A stretch of DNA of 64,000 nt, taken from contig NZ_LMQP01000001.1 of assembly GCF_001425405.1 (NCBI RefSeq), forward strand, positions 165,801 to 229,800, read 5' to 3'. A model generated the notes under the pieces. That model had not been told where the DNA came from. It made no database searches and saw only the letters and a program-made list of their open reading frames with translations. This DNA is from Sphingomonas sp. Leaf412. Lineage in GTDB: Bacteria; Pseudomonadota; Alphaproteobacteria; Sphingomonadales; Sphingomonadaceae. Shown piece after piece: positions 47,097 through 55,916 of this stretch (the first letter of the stretch is position 1; each line of letters begins with the position of its first letter). A program made the position numbers and the translations under genes.

Positions 47097-48614
47097 CTAC
47101 CGCGCCCCCGCCCGCGCCGCGCAATGCGCCGCCACGAACGCCGCATGGTCCGGCATCTGCGCCACTTCCCGCGCCGACAATTGGTGGATCAGGTCCAGAT
47201 ATTCCGCCATCTCCGCCTGCGACGGCGCATCCGCCAGCGGGTGCCAGCGCCTTGGGATCACGCCCTGCCCGATCAGCACCTGTATCCACGCGACATCGGT
47301 GAACAATTCCTCGCCCGCGCGCACGACGCCCGCCTCCTCGCGCCACAAGGCCAGCTTCGCCGCCAACGTATCGGGCAACGCCGCGTCGCGACACGCGCGC
47401 CAGAAATCGCCGTCGCGCGCGTTCGCGTGATAATGCAGGATCAGGAAGTCGCGGATGCGCGTCCACTCCTCGTCCGCCTGCGCATTGAACGCGTCGCGCA
47501 CCGCATCCCCCGCCGCCGCGCCGGGCAGCAGCTTCAGCAGCCGCGCGATCGTGCTCTGGACCAGATGCAGGCTGGTCGATTCCAGCGGCTCCATGAACCC
47601 GGCCGCCAGCCCCAAGGCGACGACGTTGTGCGCCCACATCCGCGCCCGCTTTCCGGTGGTGAAGCGGATCGGCCGCGGGTCCGCCTCCGCCGCGCCGTCG
47701 AGGTTCGCCAGCAGGTGATCCGCGGCCGCGTCGTCCGACCAGTGCGCGCTGGAATAGACGACGCCGTTGCCGGTGCGATGCTGCAACGGAATGCGCCATT
47801 GCCAGCCCGCATCGTGCGCGGTCGCGCGGGTATAGGGCAGCAGCGGTCCGGTCCGCGCCGACGGCACCGCCAGCGCACGGTCGCACGGCAGCCAGCGCGT
47901 CCATTCCTCGAACCCCACGCCCAGCGTCTCGCCCAGCAGCAGGCTGCGGAACCCGGTCGCATCGACGAACAGGTCGCCCGCGATCCGCCGCTCGCCCTCC
48001 AGCAGCAGCGCGGTCACGTCGCCGCTCTCGCCCGCGCGCTCGACCCGCACGATCCGCCCCTCGTGCCGCATCACCCCGCGCGCCTCGACGAAGCGCCGCA
48101 GCATCCGTGCATACAAGGCGGCATCGAAATGGAAGGCGTACGGCATCTCGGGCAATATTCGCGCCGTCCGCGCCGCGCCGCGCTGCATCCGCGCGGCGCG
48201 CGCGGCGAGGTCGTTCAGCGCATAGTCGCCGAGCGGCCGTACGTCCCCGCCCGCCCGCGCGCGCAGCCAAAGGTGGTGGAAGGCGTGCAGCGCGCTGTCG
48301 CGACCGACGTCGCCGAAGGCGTGCAGGTAGCGTTCGCCCGGCGCGCCCCAGCCGACGAACTCGATCCCCAGCTTGAACGTGCCACCCGTCGCGCGCAGGA
48401 ACGCATCCTCGTCCAGCCCCAGCGCCTGGTTGAAGTTGCGGATCTGCGGGATCGTCGCCTCGCCGACGCCGACCGTGCCGATCGCATCCGACTCGATCAG
48501 CGCGACGCGATACAGATGCGCGGGCAACAAGTGCGCGCACGCCGCCGCGGTCATCCACCCTGCGCTACCGCCGCCGGCGATCACGATCGTGCGGGGGGCG
48601 GACAGGTCCTGCAT
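47097..48614 (-). CDS. Tryptophan-halogenase-like flavoprotein 2
   Basis: This 505-residue paralogue of the protein at 38832-40364 has the FAD motif GGGSAGW (14-20), catalytic-type Lys81 (GTFKLGIEF), WQWRIP (271-276) and EPLESTSLHL with both the glutamate (345) and serine (346) kept, so it looks the more canonical of the two. There is no signal peptide. It follows the TonB receptor on the same strand, with a palindromic repeat in the 149-base gap. Halogenases next to TonB receptors (for example BrvH of Xanthomonas) act on free indole in vitro; the real substrate is not known. Confidence 0.87.
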   Translation of the reverse strand: MQDLSAPRTIVIAGGGSAGWMTAAACAHLLPAHLYRVALIESDAIGTVGVGEATIPQIRNFNQALGLDEDAFLRATGGTFKLGIEFVGWGAPGERYLHAFGDVGRDSALHAFHHLWLRARAGGDVRPLGDYALNDLAARAARMQRGAARTARILPEMPYAFHFDAALYARMLRRFVEARGVMRHEGRIVRVERAGESGDVTALLLEGERRIAGDLFVDATGFRSLLLGETLGVGFEEWTRWLPCDRALAVPSARTGPLLPYTRATAHDAGWQWRIPLQHRTGNGVVYSSAHWSDDAAADHLLANLDGAAEADPRPIRFTTGKRARMWAHNVVALGLAAGFMEPLESTSLHLVQSTIARLLKLLPGAAAGDAVRDAFNAQADEEWTRIRDFLILHYHANARDGDFWRACRDAALPDTLAAKLALWREEAGVVRAGEELFTDVAWIQVLIGQGVIPRRWHPLADAPSQAEMAEYLDLIHQLSAREVAQMPDHAAFVAAHCAARAGAR

Positions 48615-48627
48615 GATCCCTTCATCC

Positions 48628-48713
48628 CCTCCGTTCGGGCTGAGCGTAGTCGAAGCCTATCCCCGAACCGACCCCCGCGCATACCCTTCGACGTCGCTCA
48701 GGGCGAACGGAGG
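48628..48713. repeat. Palindromic intergenic repeat, family B copy 3
   Basis: CCTCCGTTCGGGCTGAGCG and CGCTCAGGGCGAACGGAGG are near-perfect inverted arms of about 19 bases. It fills most of the gap between the TonB receptor and halogenase 2 and could lower expression of the latter. Confidence 0.8.
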
Positions 48714-48763
48714 CAGGGTGGGGACGGGGAGAGACGTGACTCTCCGCTCCCCCACCCCGGACA

Positions 48764-51664
48764 TCAGAACCGGTACGTCAGGCCCAGGTAATAGTCGGTG
48801 CCGTACCGCTGGTACCGCCGCACCTGCCGCTCGTCGCCGTTGGTGTACTGGACGAATTCCTGATCCGTCAGGTTCTTGGCCTGCGCCAGGATCGCCAGGC
48901 CCTGCAACGGCCCCGACTGGAATTCGTAGCCGATCTGCGCGTCCAGGATGCCCTCGCCCCGCGCGGTGTTCAGCTCCGGCGTAGCCGACAGGCCGCGCAC
49001 CTCGGCCAGGAACTTCGACCGATAGCGATAGGTCGCGCGCGCCTGGAACCCCGACTTCTCGAAATAGGCGGTGCCGTTCAGCACCCAGTCCGACAGGCCG
49101 GGCAGCGTGATGTTCTGCCCCGGATTGCTGTCCAGCCGGATCGCGCTGTACGTATAGCTGCCGCTGGCGAAGACGCCGAACCCGTCCAGCGCGGTGGTGA
49201 TCGTGCGGAACGGCAGCGACGCGGTCGCCTCCGCCCCGATCAGCTCGCCGTCGCCCGAATTGGCCGGGTTCCTGAACAGGCCGAACTGCGCATTCTGTGC
49301 CCGCACGGTCGCCTGCTGCGCGGGGGTCAGCGAACTGAGCAGCGAGGAGAAGTCGTAAAGGACGTTGTTATTCTCGTCGACGTAATCGCTGATGCTCTTG
49401 AAGTAACCGGTCAGCGCGACATAGCCGCCCGCCGGGAAATACTTCTCCAGCGACAGGTCGATGTTCGTCGACTTGTACGGCAGCAGCGCGAAATTGCCGC
49501 CGTTCGAGCTGAACGGGCTGTCCTGCGGCGCGCTGCCGCGGCCGACGTTCGCCGGGTTGATGCTGACGTTCTGCGAGATCCGCTCCTGGTCGATCCGCGG
49601 GCGCACCATCGTGCGCGACGCGCCCAGCTTCACGAACGTCGACGGCAGCAGCTCGACCGACATCGTCGCGCTGGGCAGGAAGTTGGTGTATTTCACGCCG
49701 CCCGTCACGTCGGCCAGCGTCACCGCCCCGGCGACCAGGCCCGCGATGCGGCCGTCGGACGACTGGTCCGTGTGAACCACCTGCACGCCCAGCGACCCCT
49801 TCAGGTTCTTGCCGCCCGCCTCGCCGTCGATCACCAGCTTAGCATAGCCGGTCCACACCTTCTCGGTCACCGAATACGCCTTCGCCAGCGATTCGGGCCG
49901 GTTGTCGAACACCGGGTTCAGCAGCCCGAAGATCTTCAGCGGATCGACCGTCAGCATCTGCGGCACGCCCAGGAAGCCGAGCGAGGCATTCTCCTTCAGC
50001 ACCGCGTCCGCAGGCACCGCGATCGACGTCGGCGTGCCGCTGGCGACGGTGCAGTTCGTGCCGCCGCCCTTCGGGCACAGGAAGTTGGAGGTGTAGGTCG
50101 ACGCCTTCTCGCGCTGCGAGTAATTGCCGCCGACTTCCCAGCCCTTGATGACGCCCAGGTCGCCGAACTCGCCCTGGAGGCTGGCGCGCAGCGACTTCAG
50201 GTCGTCGGTGAACTTGGGCTGGTTGACGAAGCCCGCCTGCACGACCGCCGACGTCCCGTTGAAGCCCCAGCCGCCCGGATCGGTGATGCGGATGATGCCG
50301 GTGTCGGCGTAGTTCAGCGTCGGCACGATCTTGTACGTGCCGTTGTCCTGCCGCGTGATGTTGATCGTGTCGCGGACGCCCGCACCGTTATAACCGGTGC
50401 CCGAATAGGTTTCGAGCAGGAAGTCCGTGCGCTCCGCCCGGCTCCACGATGCGTCGACGTTGAAATGCGTCGTGTCGCCGATCAGGAAATCGTTGTTCCA
50501 CCCGAACGAGAACAGGTCCGCCTCGCGCTCCTGATAATCGTTGCGCTGCACGGTGTAGAGCGGGTTGAACGTCGCCGACTGGACGAAGCCGTCGCGCGCC
50601 ACGACATTGGTGGCGGGGACGTTGAAGCCCAGCGGGAATTCGATCCCGCGCAGCCGCTGCACTTCGTTGAAGTGCGTGTACAGCGCGTCGAAGGTCGAAT
50701 GGAAGCGATCGCTCGGCTGCCATTCCAGCGTGGCGACGCCGCCGTAGCGCTTCAGCAGGTTCGACTGCACGTACGGCTTGGCACCGCCCAGATTGTACGG
50801 GTCGGCGGTCGTGCCCGACCCGGGATAGCCCCATGCCTCGTACTTGTCGTAATTCGTCGGCGCCTCCGTTGCGGCGAAGCCGATCGCGACGCCGAACGTG
50901 TCGTCCGCGAACTTGTCCACGAACGCGCCGGACACGCGATAGCCCAGGCGCTCGCCGTCCGGATTGCGCTTGCCGATGCCGTTATACTGGCCGCGCGCGG
51001 ACACGACGATCGACCGGTCGCGCTGTTCCAGCGGGCGCATGCTGCGCAGGTCGACGGTACCCGAGATGCCGGCCGCAATCAGCGACGCGTCGGGCGACTT
51101 GTAGACGTTGACGTTGCGGAAGAATTCGGACGGATACTGGTCGTATTCGACGCCGCGGTTGTCGCCCACGGTCACCTGCTCGCGCCCGTTGAACAACGTG
51201 GTGGAGAAATCGGGGCCCAGGCCACGGATCGACAGGTTCTGGTCGCGGCCCTCGACGCGCTGCGCGGTCACGCCCGGCAGGCGCGCCAGCGAATCGGCGA
51301 TCGACACGTCGGGCAGCTTGCCGATGTCCTCCGCGCTGACCGAATCGACGATCAGCGTGGAATTGCGCTTGATCTCGGCCGAGCGCGCCAGGCTGGCGCG
51401 GATACCCGTGACGACGATCTCCCCTTCCTCTTCCGCGGGCGTCGCGGTGGCATCGGGGTTCGCCTGCGCGTCAGGCGTGGGATCGGCGGCGGGAACGGGC
51501 TGGGTGACCGTGATCTTGCCCGTGGGGTTCGCGGACGGCGCGTTCGGGTCCGGCGTCTCCTGCGCCCAGGCGGGCGTCGCCGCCAGCACCAGCGCGAGCA
51601 CGCTGGCCTGCGTCGCCAGGCGCGAGCGCGTACCGGCGAAATGGATGTGATGCGTGGCGTCCAT
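48764..51664 (-). CDS. TonB-dependent receptor, maltodextrin type
   Basis: This 966-residue outer-membrane receptor has a signal peptide ending near ATPAWAQ (residue 35), a Pro/Asp-rich stretch, a TonB-box-like EGEIVVTGIRASL, a plug domain (SVSAEDIGKLPDVSIAD, RLPGVTAQRVEGRDQ, LSIRGLGPDF) and a 22-strand barrel ending in TYRF. This matches the large sugar receptors of sphingomonads and Caulobacter MalA. The ATG has GGGGAGG. The operator-like palindrome lies 95 bases upstream. Maltodextrin is the likely substrate given the amylase and glucosidases nearby. Confidence 0.93.
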   Translation of the reverse strand: MDATHHIHFAGTRSRLATQASVLALVLAATPAWAQETPDPNAPSANPTGKITVTQPVPAADPTPDAQANPDATATPAEEEGEIVVTGIRASLARSAEIKRNSTLIVDSVSAEDIGKLPDVSIADSLARLPGVTAQRVEGRDQNLSIRGLGPDFSTTLFNGREQVTVGDNRGVEYDQYPSEFFRNVNVYKSPDASLIAAGISGTVDLRSMRPLEQRDRSIVVSARGQYNGIGKRNPDGERLGYRVSGAFVDKFADDTFGVAIGFAATEAPTNYDKYEAWGYPGSGTTADPYNLGGAKPYVQSNLLKRYGGVATLEWQPSDRFHSTFDALYTHFNEVQRLRGIEFPLGFNVPATNVVARDGFVQSATFNPLYTVQRNDYQEREADLFSFGWNNDFLIGDTTHFNVDASWSRAERTDFLLETYSGTGYNGAGVRDTINITRQDNGTYKIVPTLNYADTGIIRITDPGGWGFNGTSAVVQAGFVNQPKFTDDLKSLRASLQGEFGDLGVIKGWEVGGNYSQREKASTYTSNFLCPKGGGTNCTVASGTPTSIAVPADAVLKENASLGFLGVPQMLTVDPLKIFGLLNPVFDNRPESLAKAYSVTEKVWTGYAKLVIDGEAGGKNLKGSLGVQVVHTDQSSDGRIAGLVAGAVTLADVTGGVKYTNFLPSATMSVELLPSTFVKLGASRTMVRPRIDQERISQNVSINPANVGRGSAPQDSPFSSNGGNFALLPYKSTNIDLSLEKYFPAGGYVALTGYFKSISDYVDENNNVLYDFSSLLSSLTPAQQATVRAQNAQFGLFRNPANSGDGELIGAEATASLPFRTITTALDGFGVFASGSYTYSAIRLDSNPGQNITLPGLSDWVLNGTAYFEKSGFQARATYRYRSKFLAEVRGLSATPELNTARGEGILDAQIGYEFQSGPLQGLAILAQAKNLTDQEFVQYTNGDERQVRRYQRYGTDYYLGLTYRF

Positions 51665-51758
51665 GGCGTATCCTCCCCTGCGCCGACAGACCGCTGGCGG
51701 GTCGGATCGGCTTCCGGGTGTCGCTTAGGCCCGCGCCGGACCTGCCACCAGAATGCCA

Positions 51759-51770
51759 CATACGTATTCA
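51759..51770. promoter_or_regulatory. LacI-type operator, copy at the TonB receptor promoter
   Basis: CATACGTATTCA is identical at all 12 positions to the copy at 45893-45904. It lies 95 bases before the TonB receptor start and 12 bases after the DUF6445-like gene, so the receptor probably has its own LacI-controlled promoter. Confidence 0.65.
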
Positions 51771-51781
51771 GACACGTCCGT

Positions 51782-52507
51782 TCACACTGTTGCGGGCGCG
51801 CCACATGCCGCCCCCTCCAGGAAGGTGTTCACCGTCAGCCGTCCGGCCATCGGATCGGCGGTGAAGACGGTGTCGGGCGGGATCGCCGCGCAATGCAAGC
51901 TGTTCGACCGGTACAGGATCGCCCGGTTGAACACCCCGCGATGCCGCGCGACCTCCTCGAACAATGTCGTGTCGCCGTCGATGAAGCCCGGCGCGGGCAG
52001 GCCGTGCGTCGCGACATCGGCGGCCAGGGCGACGCGATACGGGTCCAGCCGCGCCGCATCAATCGTTTCGTAGCCGGTGGCGCGATGGCGGAAGAACGCG
52101 GTGCCGCCGCGATCGTCGCGCGACAGATAGTGCAGCAACGCCAGTCGCGTCGGCGATACCTCGTCCACGTGCGGCATCCGCTGGATCGGGGCGAGCGCGG
52201 CGGGCGGGGTCGTGACGATCGAATAGAAGGCGTCCACGACCGCCAGCGCGGTCAACCCGAACACCCCCCGCGCGACCGGCGCCAGCGCGTCGAGCAACGG
52301 CGCCAATGTCGCGCGCGGCACCATCGCCCGCACGCCCGGATAATGTTCGCCCATGGCGCGGAAGGACAGCAGGGCCGCGTCCTCCACCCAATCCTCCGGC
52401 TCGCGCACGAACCCGTCGATCACCACCACGGGTTGCGATTCGTGTCCATGCGACGCGATCGACAGGCGCCAGTGCGCGGGAATGCCGGGAAAGGATAGCG
52501 CGATCAT
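51782..52507 (-). CDS. DUF6445-like protein, probable 2-oxoglutarate/Fe(II) oxygenase fold
   Basis: This 241-residue protein resembles the DUF6445 family often found beside tryptophan halogenases and TonB receptors. It shows the iron-binding pattern of 2-oxoglutarate oxygenases: His113-x-Asp115 (MPHVDEVS), a distal His205 (SNSLHCAAI) and a following arginine (GRLTVNTFL, 223) that could bind 2-oxoglutarate. No signal peptide is seen. Function is unknown. The start at 52507 has GGAA upstream; an ATG at 52585 would add 26 residues and cannot be excluded. It is upstream of the TonB receptor on the same strand and divergent from the HD-GYP gene. Confidence 0.7.
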   Translation of the reverse strand: MIALSFPGIPAHWRLSIASHGHESQPVVVIDGFVREPEDWVEDAALLSFRAMGEHYPGVRAMVPRATLAPLLDALAPVARGVFGLTALAVVDAFYSIVTTPPAALAPIQRMPHVDEVSPTRLALLHYLSRDDRGGTAFFRHRATGYETIDAARLDPYRVALAADVATHGLPAPGFIDGDTTLFEEVARHRGVFNRAILYRSNSLHCAAIPPDTVFTADPMAGRLTVNTFLEGAACGAPATV

Positions 52508-52664
52508 GCCCGGCCGTTCCGACGTTCGGAAAGCCGTTCGATCGCCGCCGGGAAAACCTTCAAATGTCGATTCCTTCCTACCCATTATGAGGCCCAAACA
52601 ACGCCCCTTAAACGTTGTTTAGCGCCTTGCGTGCGACATTGGTCGTACGAATTGGGGGGAATGC

Positions 52665-53945
52665 ATGCTTCATCGGATCGCGGTCACGGACGTTCGGCTG
52701 GGGATGTACATCTCCTCGGTCGACTGTTCGTGGTTCAACAATCCCTTCTGGCGCTCGCGCTTTCTGCTGCGCGAGCCGGCCGACCTGGAACGGCTGCGCC
52801 AGTCGGGGATCGCGATGGTCACGATCGACGACGCACGCGGGATCGGCCTCGCGCCCGCGCCCGAGGCCGGACCCGCCGCCGCCGCCGCCGCACCGGCCGC
52901 AGCGCCGCTGGTGGTCGAGCGCCGCGCCGCGGGCCGGCCGCGCCGCCGCCGCATGGACGAGATGGAACGCGCGCGCGAAACCGTCGCCCGGTCGCGCGCG
53001 GCGGTCGAACGCATGTTCGGCGAGGCGCGCCTGGGCCATGCGGTGCAGATGACGGCGGTCGTGCCGCTGGTGGACGAGATCGCCGCCTCGATCGAACGCG
53101 ACCGGTCCGCGATCCTCAACGTCACGCGGCTGAAGAACAAGAACGAATATACCTATCTCCACTCGGTCGCGGTCTGCGCGCTGATGATAAACCTCGCGCG
53201 GCAACTGGGACTTCCCGAATATGAGGTGCAGCAGGCCGGGGTCGCGGGACTCCTGCACGACATCGGCAAGATGGCGACCCCGATCGAGGTGCTCGAGAAG
53301 CCGGGCAGGCTGGACGACGCCGAACGCCGGATCATCGAGGATCATCCGTCGGCGGGCTACCGCCTGCTGAGCGACAGCGCGGACATCAGCGCGATCGCGC
53401 TCGACGTCTGCCTGCATCATCACGAGCGGATGGACGGGCGCGGCTATCCCGACGGACTGACCGGCGATCAGCTGAGCATCCATGCGCGCATGGGCGCGAT
53501 CTGCGACGTGTACGACGCGATCACCTCCTGCCGGCCGTACAAGCAACCATGGTCGCCCGCGATGGCGCTGCAAAAGATGCTGTCGTGGGAGGGGCATTTC
53601 GATCCCCGCATCCTCGCCGCCTTCGTCGCGGGGATCGGCATCTTCCCGATCGACGGGCTCGTCCGGCTCCATTCCAACCGGCTGGGCATCGTCCTGCACG
53701 CCGACGACGACCGGCCCACCGCCCCGCCCGTGCGGATATTCTACGACGTGATGACGTCGTCCTTCCTGCCCGCCCGCGACGTGGCGACGCACAACGGGGA
53801 AGGCGGCGACCCGATCATCCGGGCCGAGCATGCGGAGGGCTGGTTCGGCGATTCCTGGCCCGGTATCGTGGCGGACCTGCACGCGGGACGCGCGGTCGAC
53901 GGCCGCGGCGTGATCGCGCCGTCGGCCGCGGAGCGCGCGGCATGA
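52665..53945 (+). CDS. HD-GYP cyclic di-GMP phosphodiesterase
   Basis: This 426-residue protein has an N-terminal DUF3391-like domain (about 1-140, LGMYISSVDCSWF) and a C-terminal HD-GYP domain with the HD pair in LLHDIGK and the GYP segment HHHERMDGRGYPDGL, so hydrolysis of cyclic di-GMP is expected. An Ala/Pro-rich linker (about 65-90) joins them. A run of Gs (GGGGGGA) precedes the ATG. The stop overlaps the next ATG by 4 nt, so the opposing cyclase is made with it. Confidence 0.92.
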   Translation: MLHRIAVTDVRLGMYISSVDCSWFNNPFWRSRFLLREPADLERLRQSGIAMVTIDDARGIGLAPAPEAGPAAAAAAPAAAPLVVERRAAGRPRRRRMDEMERARETVARSRAAVERMFGEARLGHAVQMTAVVPLVDEIAASIERDRSAILNVTRLKNKNEYTYLHSVAVCALMINLARQLGLPEYEVQQAGVAGLLHDIGKMATPIEVLEKPGRLDDAERRIIEDHPSAGYRLLSDSADISAIALDVCLHHHERMDGRGYPDGLTGDQLSIHARMGAICDVYDAITSCRPYKQPWSPAMALQKMLSWEGHFDPRILAAFVAGIGIFPIDGLVRLHSNRLGIVLHADDDRPTAPPVRIFYDVMTSSFLPARDVATHNGEGGDPIIRAEHAEGWFGDSWPGIVADLHAGRAVDGRGVIAPSAAERAA

Positions 53946-55006
53946 GCGCGCTGCGCAATCCGCTGGTCGCCTCGCTCCTGCGCCGGATGCCGCACGGCGG
54001 CGACGCGCCGACCGGCGCGGTGGATCATCGCGTCCGCGCGTTGCGGGCGCAATATGACGATATCGGCGACTTCCTGATGCGCCATCACCTCGACCTGGGG
54101 GAGGCGAACTACGCGATCGCGCGGGCGCATCTGGCGGGCGATCCCGTCGTCTCGGCGCAGGTCGCGGGCCTGTTGCGCGAACACGGCCATCTGACCGACG
54201 CGATGCTGGCCCGGCTGGCGACCCCCGCCGACCGCGGCCTCAGCCCCGAATTGGTCGGGGAGATGGCGGAACGGATGGCGCGCGACCTGGCCGAATGCGT
54301 CCGCATCATCGCCGCGTCGCAATCGTCCGGCATCGAATATCGCGCGGCGTTGAGCGCGGAGGTCACGGGCTTTGCCGCCGACCCGATGGGGGCGCTCGAT
54401 CGCCTCATCCGCCTGACCAACGGCGTGGTGGAGGCCACCCGGACGATGGAGGAACAGCTGGAGGTCGCGCGCGAGGAGGCCGAACGCCTGCGCACCAACC
54501 TGCGCCGCGCCCAACGCGACGCCGACCGGGACCATCTGACCGGATTGCCGAACCGCCGCCATTTCGAGATGCGGCTGAACGCCGTGCCGCGCGACCGGCC
54601 TGCGGTCGTGGCGCTGTGCGACATCGACGATTTCAAGAACGTCAACGACCAGCACGGCCACGGCACCGGCGATCGCGTGCTGAAATTCGTCGCGCGCCTC
54701 CTGCGCTCCGAACTGGGCGATCATGCGGTGGTCGCGCGCTACGGCGGGGAGGAATTCGTCTGCCTGTTCGAGGGCTACGACGTCGATCAGGCCGTCGCAC
54801 TGGTCGACGGCGCGCGCGAGCGGCTGGTGTCCCGCTCGCTCGCCAACCAGCAGACCGGGCGCACGATCGGACGCCTGGCGTTGTCCGCCGGGGTGGCGGC
54901 GGTGGTCGGCGATGCGCGCGACGCCCTGCGGCTGGCGGACACGGCGCTGTACGCGGCGAAGCGCGCGGGGAAGAACCGCGTCGTCGTGGCGCCGCGCGCC
55001 GACTGA
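53942..55006 (+). CDS. GGDEF diguanylate cyclase
   Basis: This 354-residue protein has a helical N-terminal region (about 30-190, with coiled coil EEQLEVAREEAERLRTNLR) and a GGDEF domain (about 195-354) with DHLTGLPNRR, the CDIDDFKNVND metal site and an intact GGEEF (268-272). No RxxD inhibitory site is seen at the usual position before GGEEF, so product inhibition may be absent. No membrane segment. It overlaps the HD-GYP gene by 4 nt. Confidence 0.92.
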   Translation: MSALRNPLVASLLRRMPHGGDAPTGAVDHRVRALRAQYDDIGDFLMRHHLDLGEANYAIARAHLAGDPVVSAQVAGLLREHGHLTDAMLARLATPADRGLSPELVGEMAERMARDLAECVRIIAASQSSGIEYRAALSAEVTGFAADPMGALDRLIRLTNGVVEATRTMEEQLEVAREEAERLRTNLRRAQRDADRDHLTGLPNRRHFEMRLNAVPRDRPAVVALCDIDDFKNVNDQHGHGTGDRVLKFVARLLRSELGDHAVVARYGGEEFVCLFEGYDVDQAVALVDGARERLVSRSLANQQTGRTIGRLALSAGVAAVVGDARDALRLADTALYAAKRAGKNRVVVAPRAD

Positions 55007-55009
55007 CGT

Positions 55010-55039
55010 CGCCGGATCGTCGGCCCTCCCCGACCGGCG
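55010..55039. terminator. Hairpin between convergent genes
   Basis: CGCCG/CGGCG and GTCGG/CCGAC pairs form a 10-bp stem with a 4-base bulge and a 6-base loop. It fits between the GGDEF stop and the beta-helix gene stop. No T-run follows. Confidence 0.4.
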
Positions 55040-55043
55040 CGGG

Positions 55044-55916
55044 TCAGCAGCGTCCGTCGCTCGCCTCGTCCTGGACCTGGTTCCCGCAGCGCCGCGCCCT
55101 GCCGCGGCGGATCACCGCGCGATAGCCGTTCCACCGCCAGCGCCGGACCGTATTGTCGCGGATGACGCAATCCACGCACTTCCCCAGCGTGATCTGGTGC
55201 GCGTTGGCCGCGACATGATTGTCCTCGACCGTGATGCGCCGCAACGGCGCGTCGCCGACCGTGTCCATCTGCGTCACCCCTTGCGTATTGCCGTCGATGA
55301 CGTTGTTCGCGATCGTGGCGTCGACCACCGCGTTGCGCATCTGCACCGCATCGGCATGATAGCCGTCGACCCACAGGCCGAAACGCGCGATGCAATCGCG
55401 CCGCGCCAGGCCGTAGACGATGCCCCGGCGCGTCAGGCACGTGGTGGGCTTCCCGATCGTCTGCGTGAACCGGTTGCCCTGCACGACCAGCCGACTGGTG
55501 CGCGATGCGATCACGCCGTCCTCGCCCAGCCGGATGAAGACGCTGTCCATGATCGTGATCCCGCTGGCACGATCCAGCACCACCGCCTTCTTGGCGTTGG
55601 TGAAGGTCACGCCGGTGAAGGTGACGTTCGTCCCCGTCACGAGCGCCCCGTATCCCAGATAGGCGAAGCCGTCGCGGCCGTCCGGCGCCATCACCATCCC
55701 CGATTGCCAGAGGATGCCGCCGCCCGCGATCCGCAACCCGCGCACCGTCGCCTTTTCCGCATCGATCGTGATCCCGCGCGCAAAGGTGCGATCGATGACG
55801 ACGTCGCGATAGGTCCCCGCCGCCAGCCGGATGGTGTCGCCGTCATTCGCCTGGGCAAGCACGGCGGGCAGCGTCACCGGAGTCGCGGTGGCGAGCGCAA
55901 GCGTCAACAATATCAC
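55044..55916 (-). CDS. Secreted right-handed beta-helix protein
   Basis: This 290-residue protein has a short hydrophobic start (ILLTLALATAT) as a likely signal, then about ten turns of a parallel beta-helix of the pectate-lyase/NosD kind. Repeated turns such as GTYRDVVIDRTF, TFTGVTFTNAKKAVVLDRASGITIMDSVF and ATIANNVIDGNTQGVTQM show the pattern. No clear catalytic residues were recognised. Such proteins often bind or cleave acidic polysaccharides. A GTG start is used. Function unknown. Confidence 0.75.
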   Translation of the reverse strand: MILLTLALATATPVTLPAVLAQANDGDTIRLAAGTYRDVVIDRTFARGITIDAEKATVRGLRIAGGGILWQSGMVMAPDGRDGFAYLGYGALVTGTNVTFTGVTFTNAKKAVVLDRASGITIMDSVFIRLGEDGVIASRTSRLVVQGNRFTQTIGKPTTCLTRRGIVYGLARRDCIARFGLWVDGYHADAVQMRNAVVDATIANNVIDGNTQGVTQMDTVGDAPLRRITVEDNHVAANAHQITLGKCVDCVIRDNTVRRWRWNGYRAVIRRGRARRCGNQVQDEASDGRC

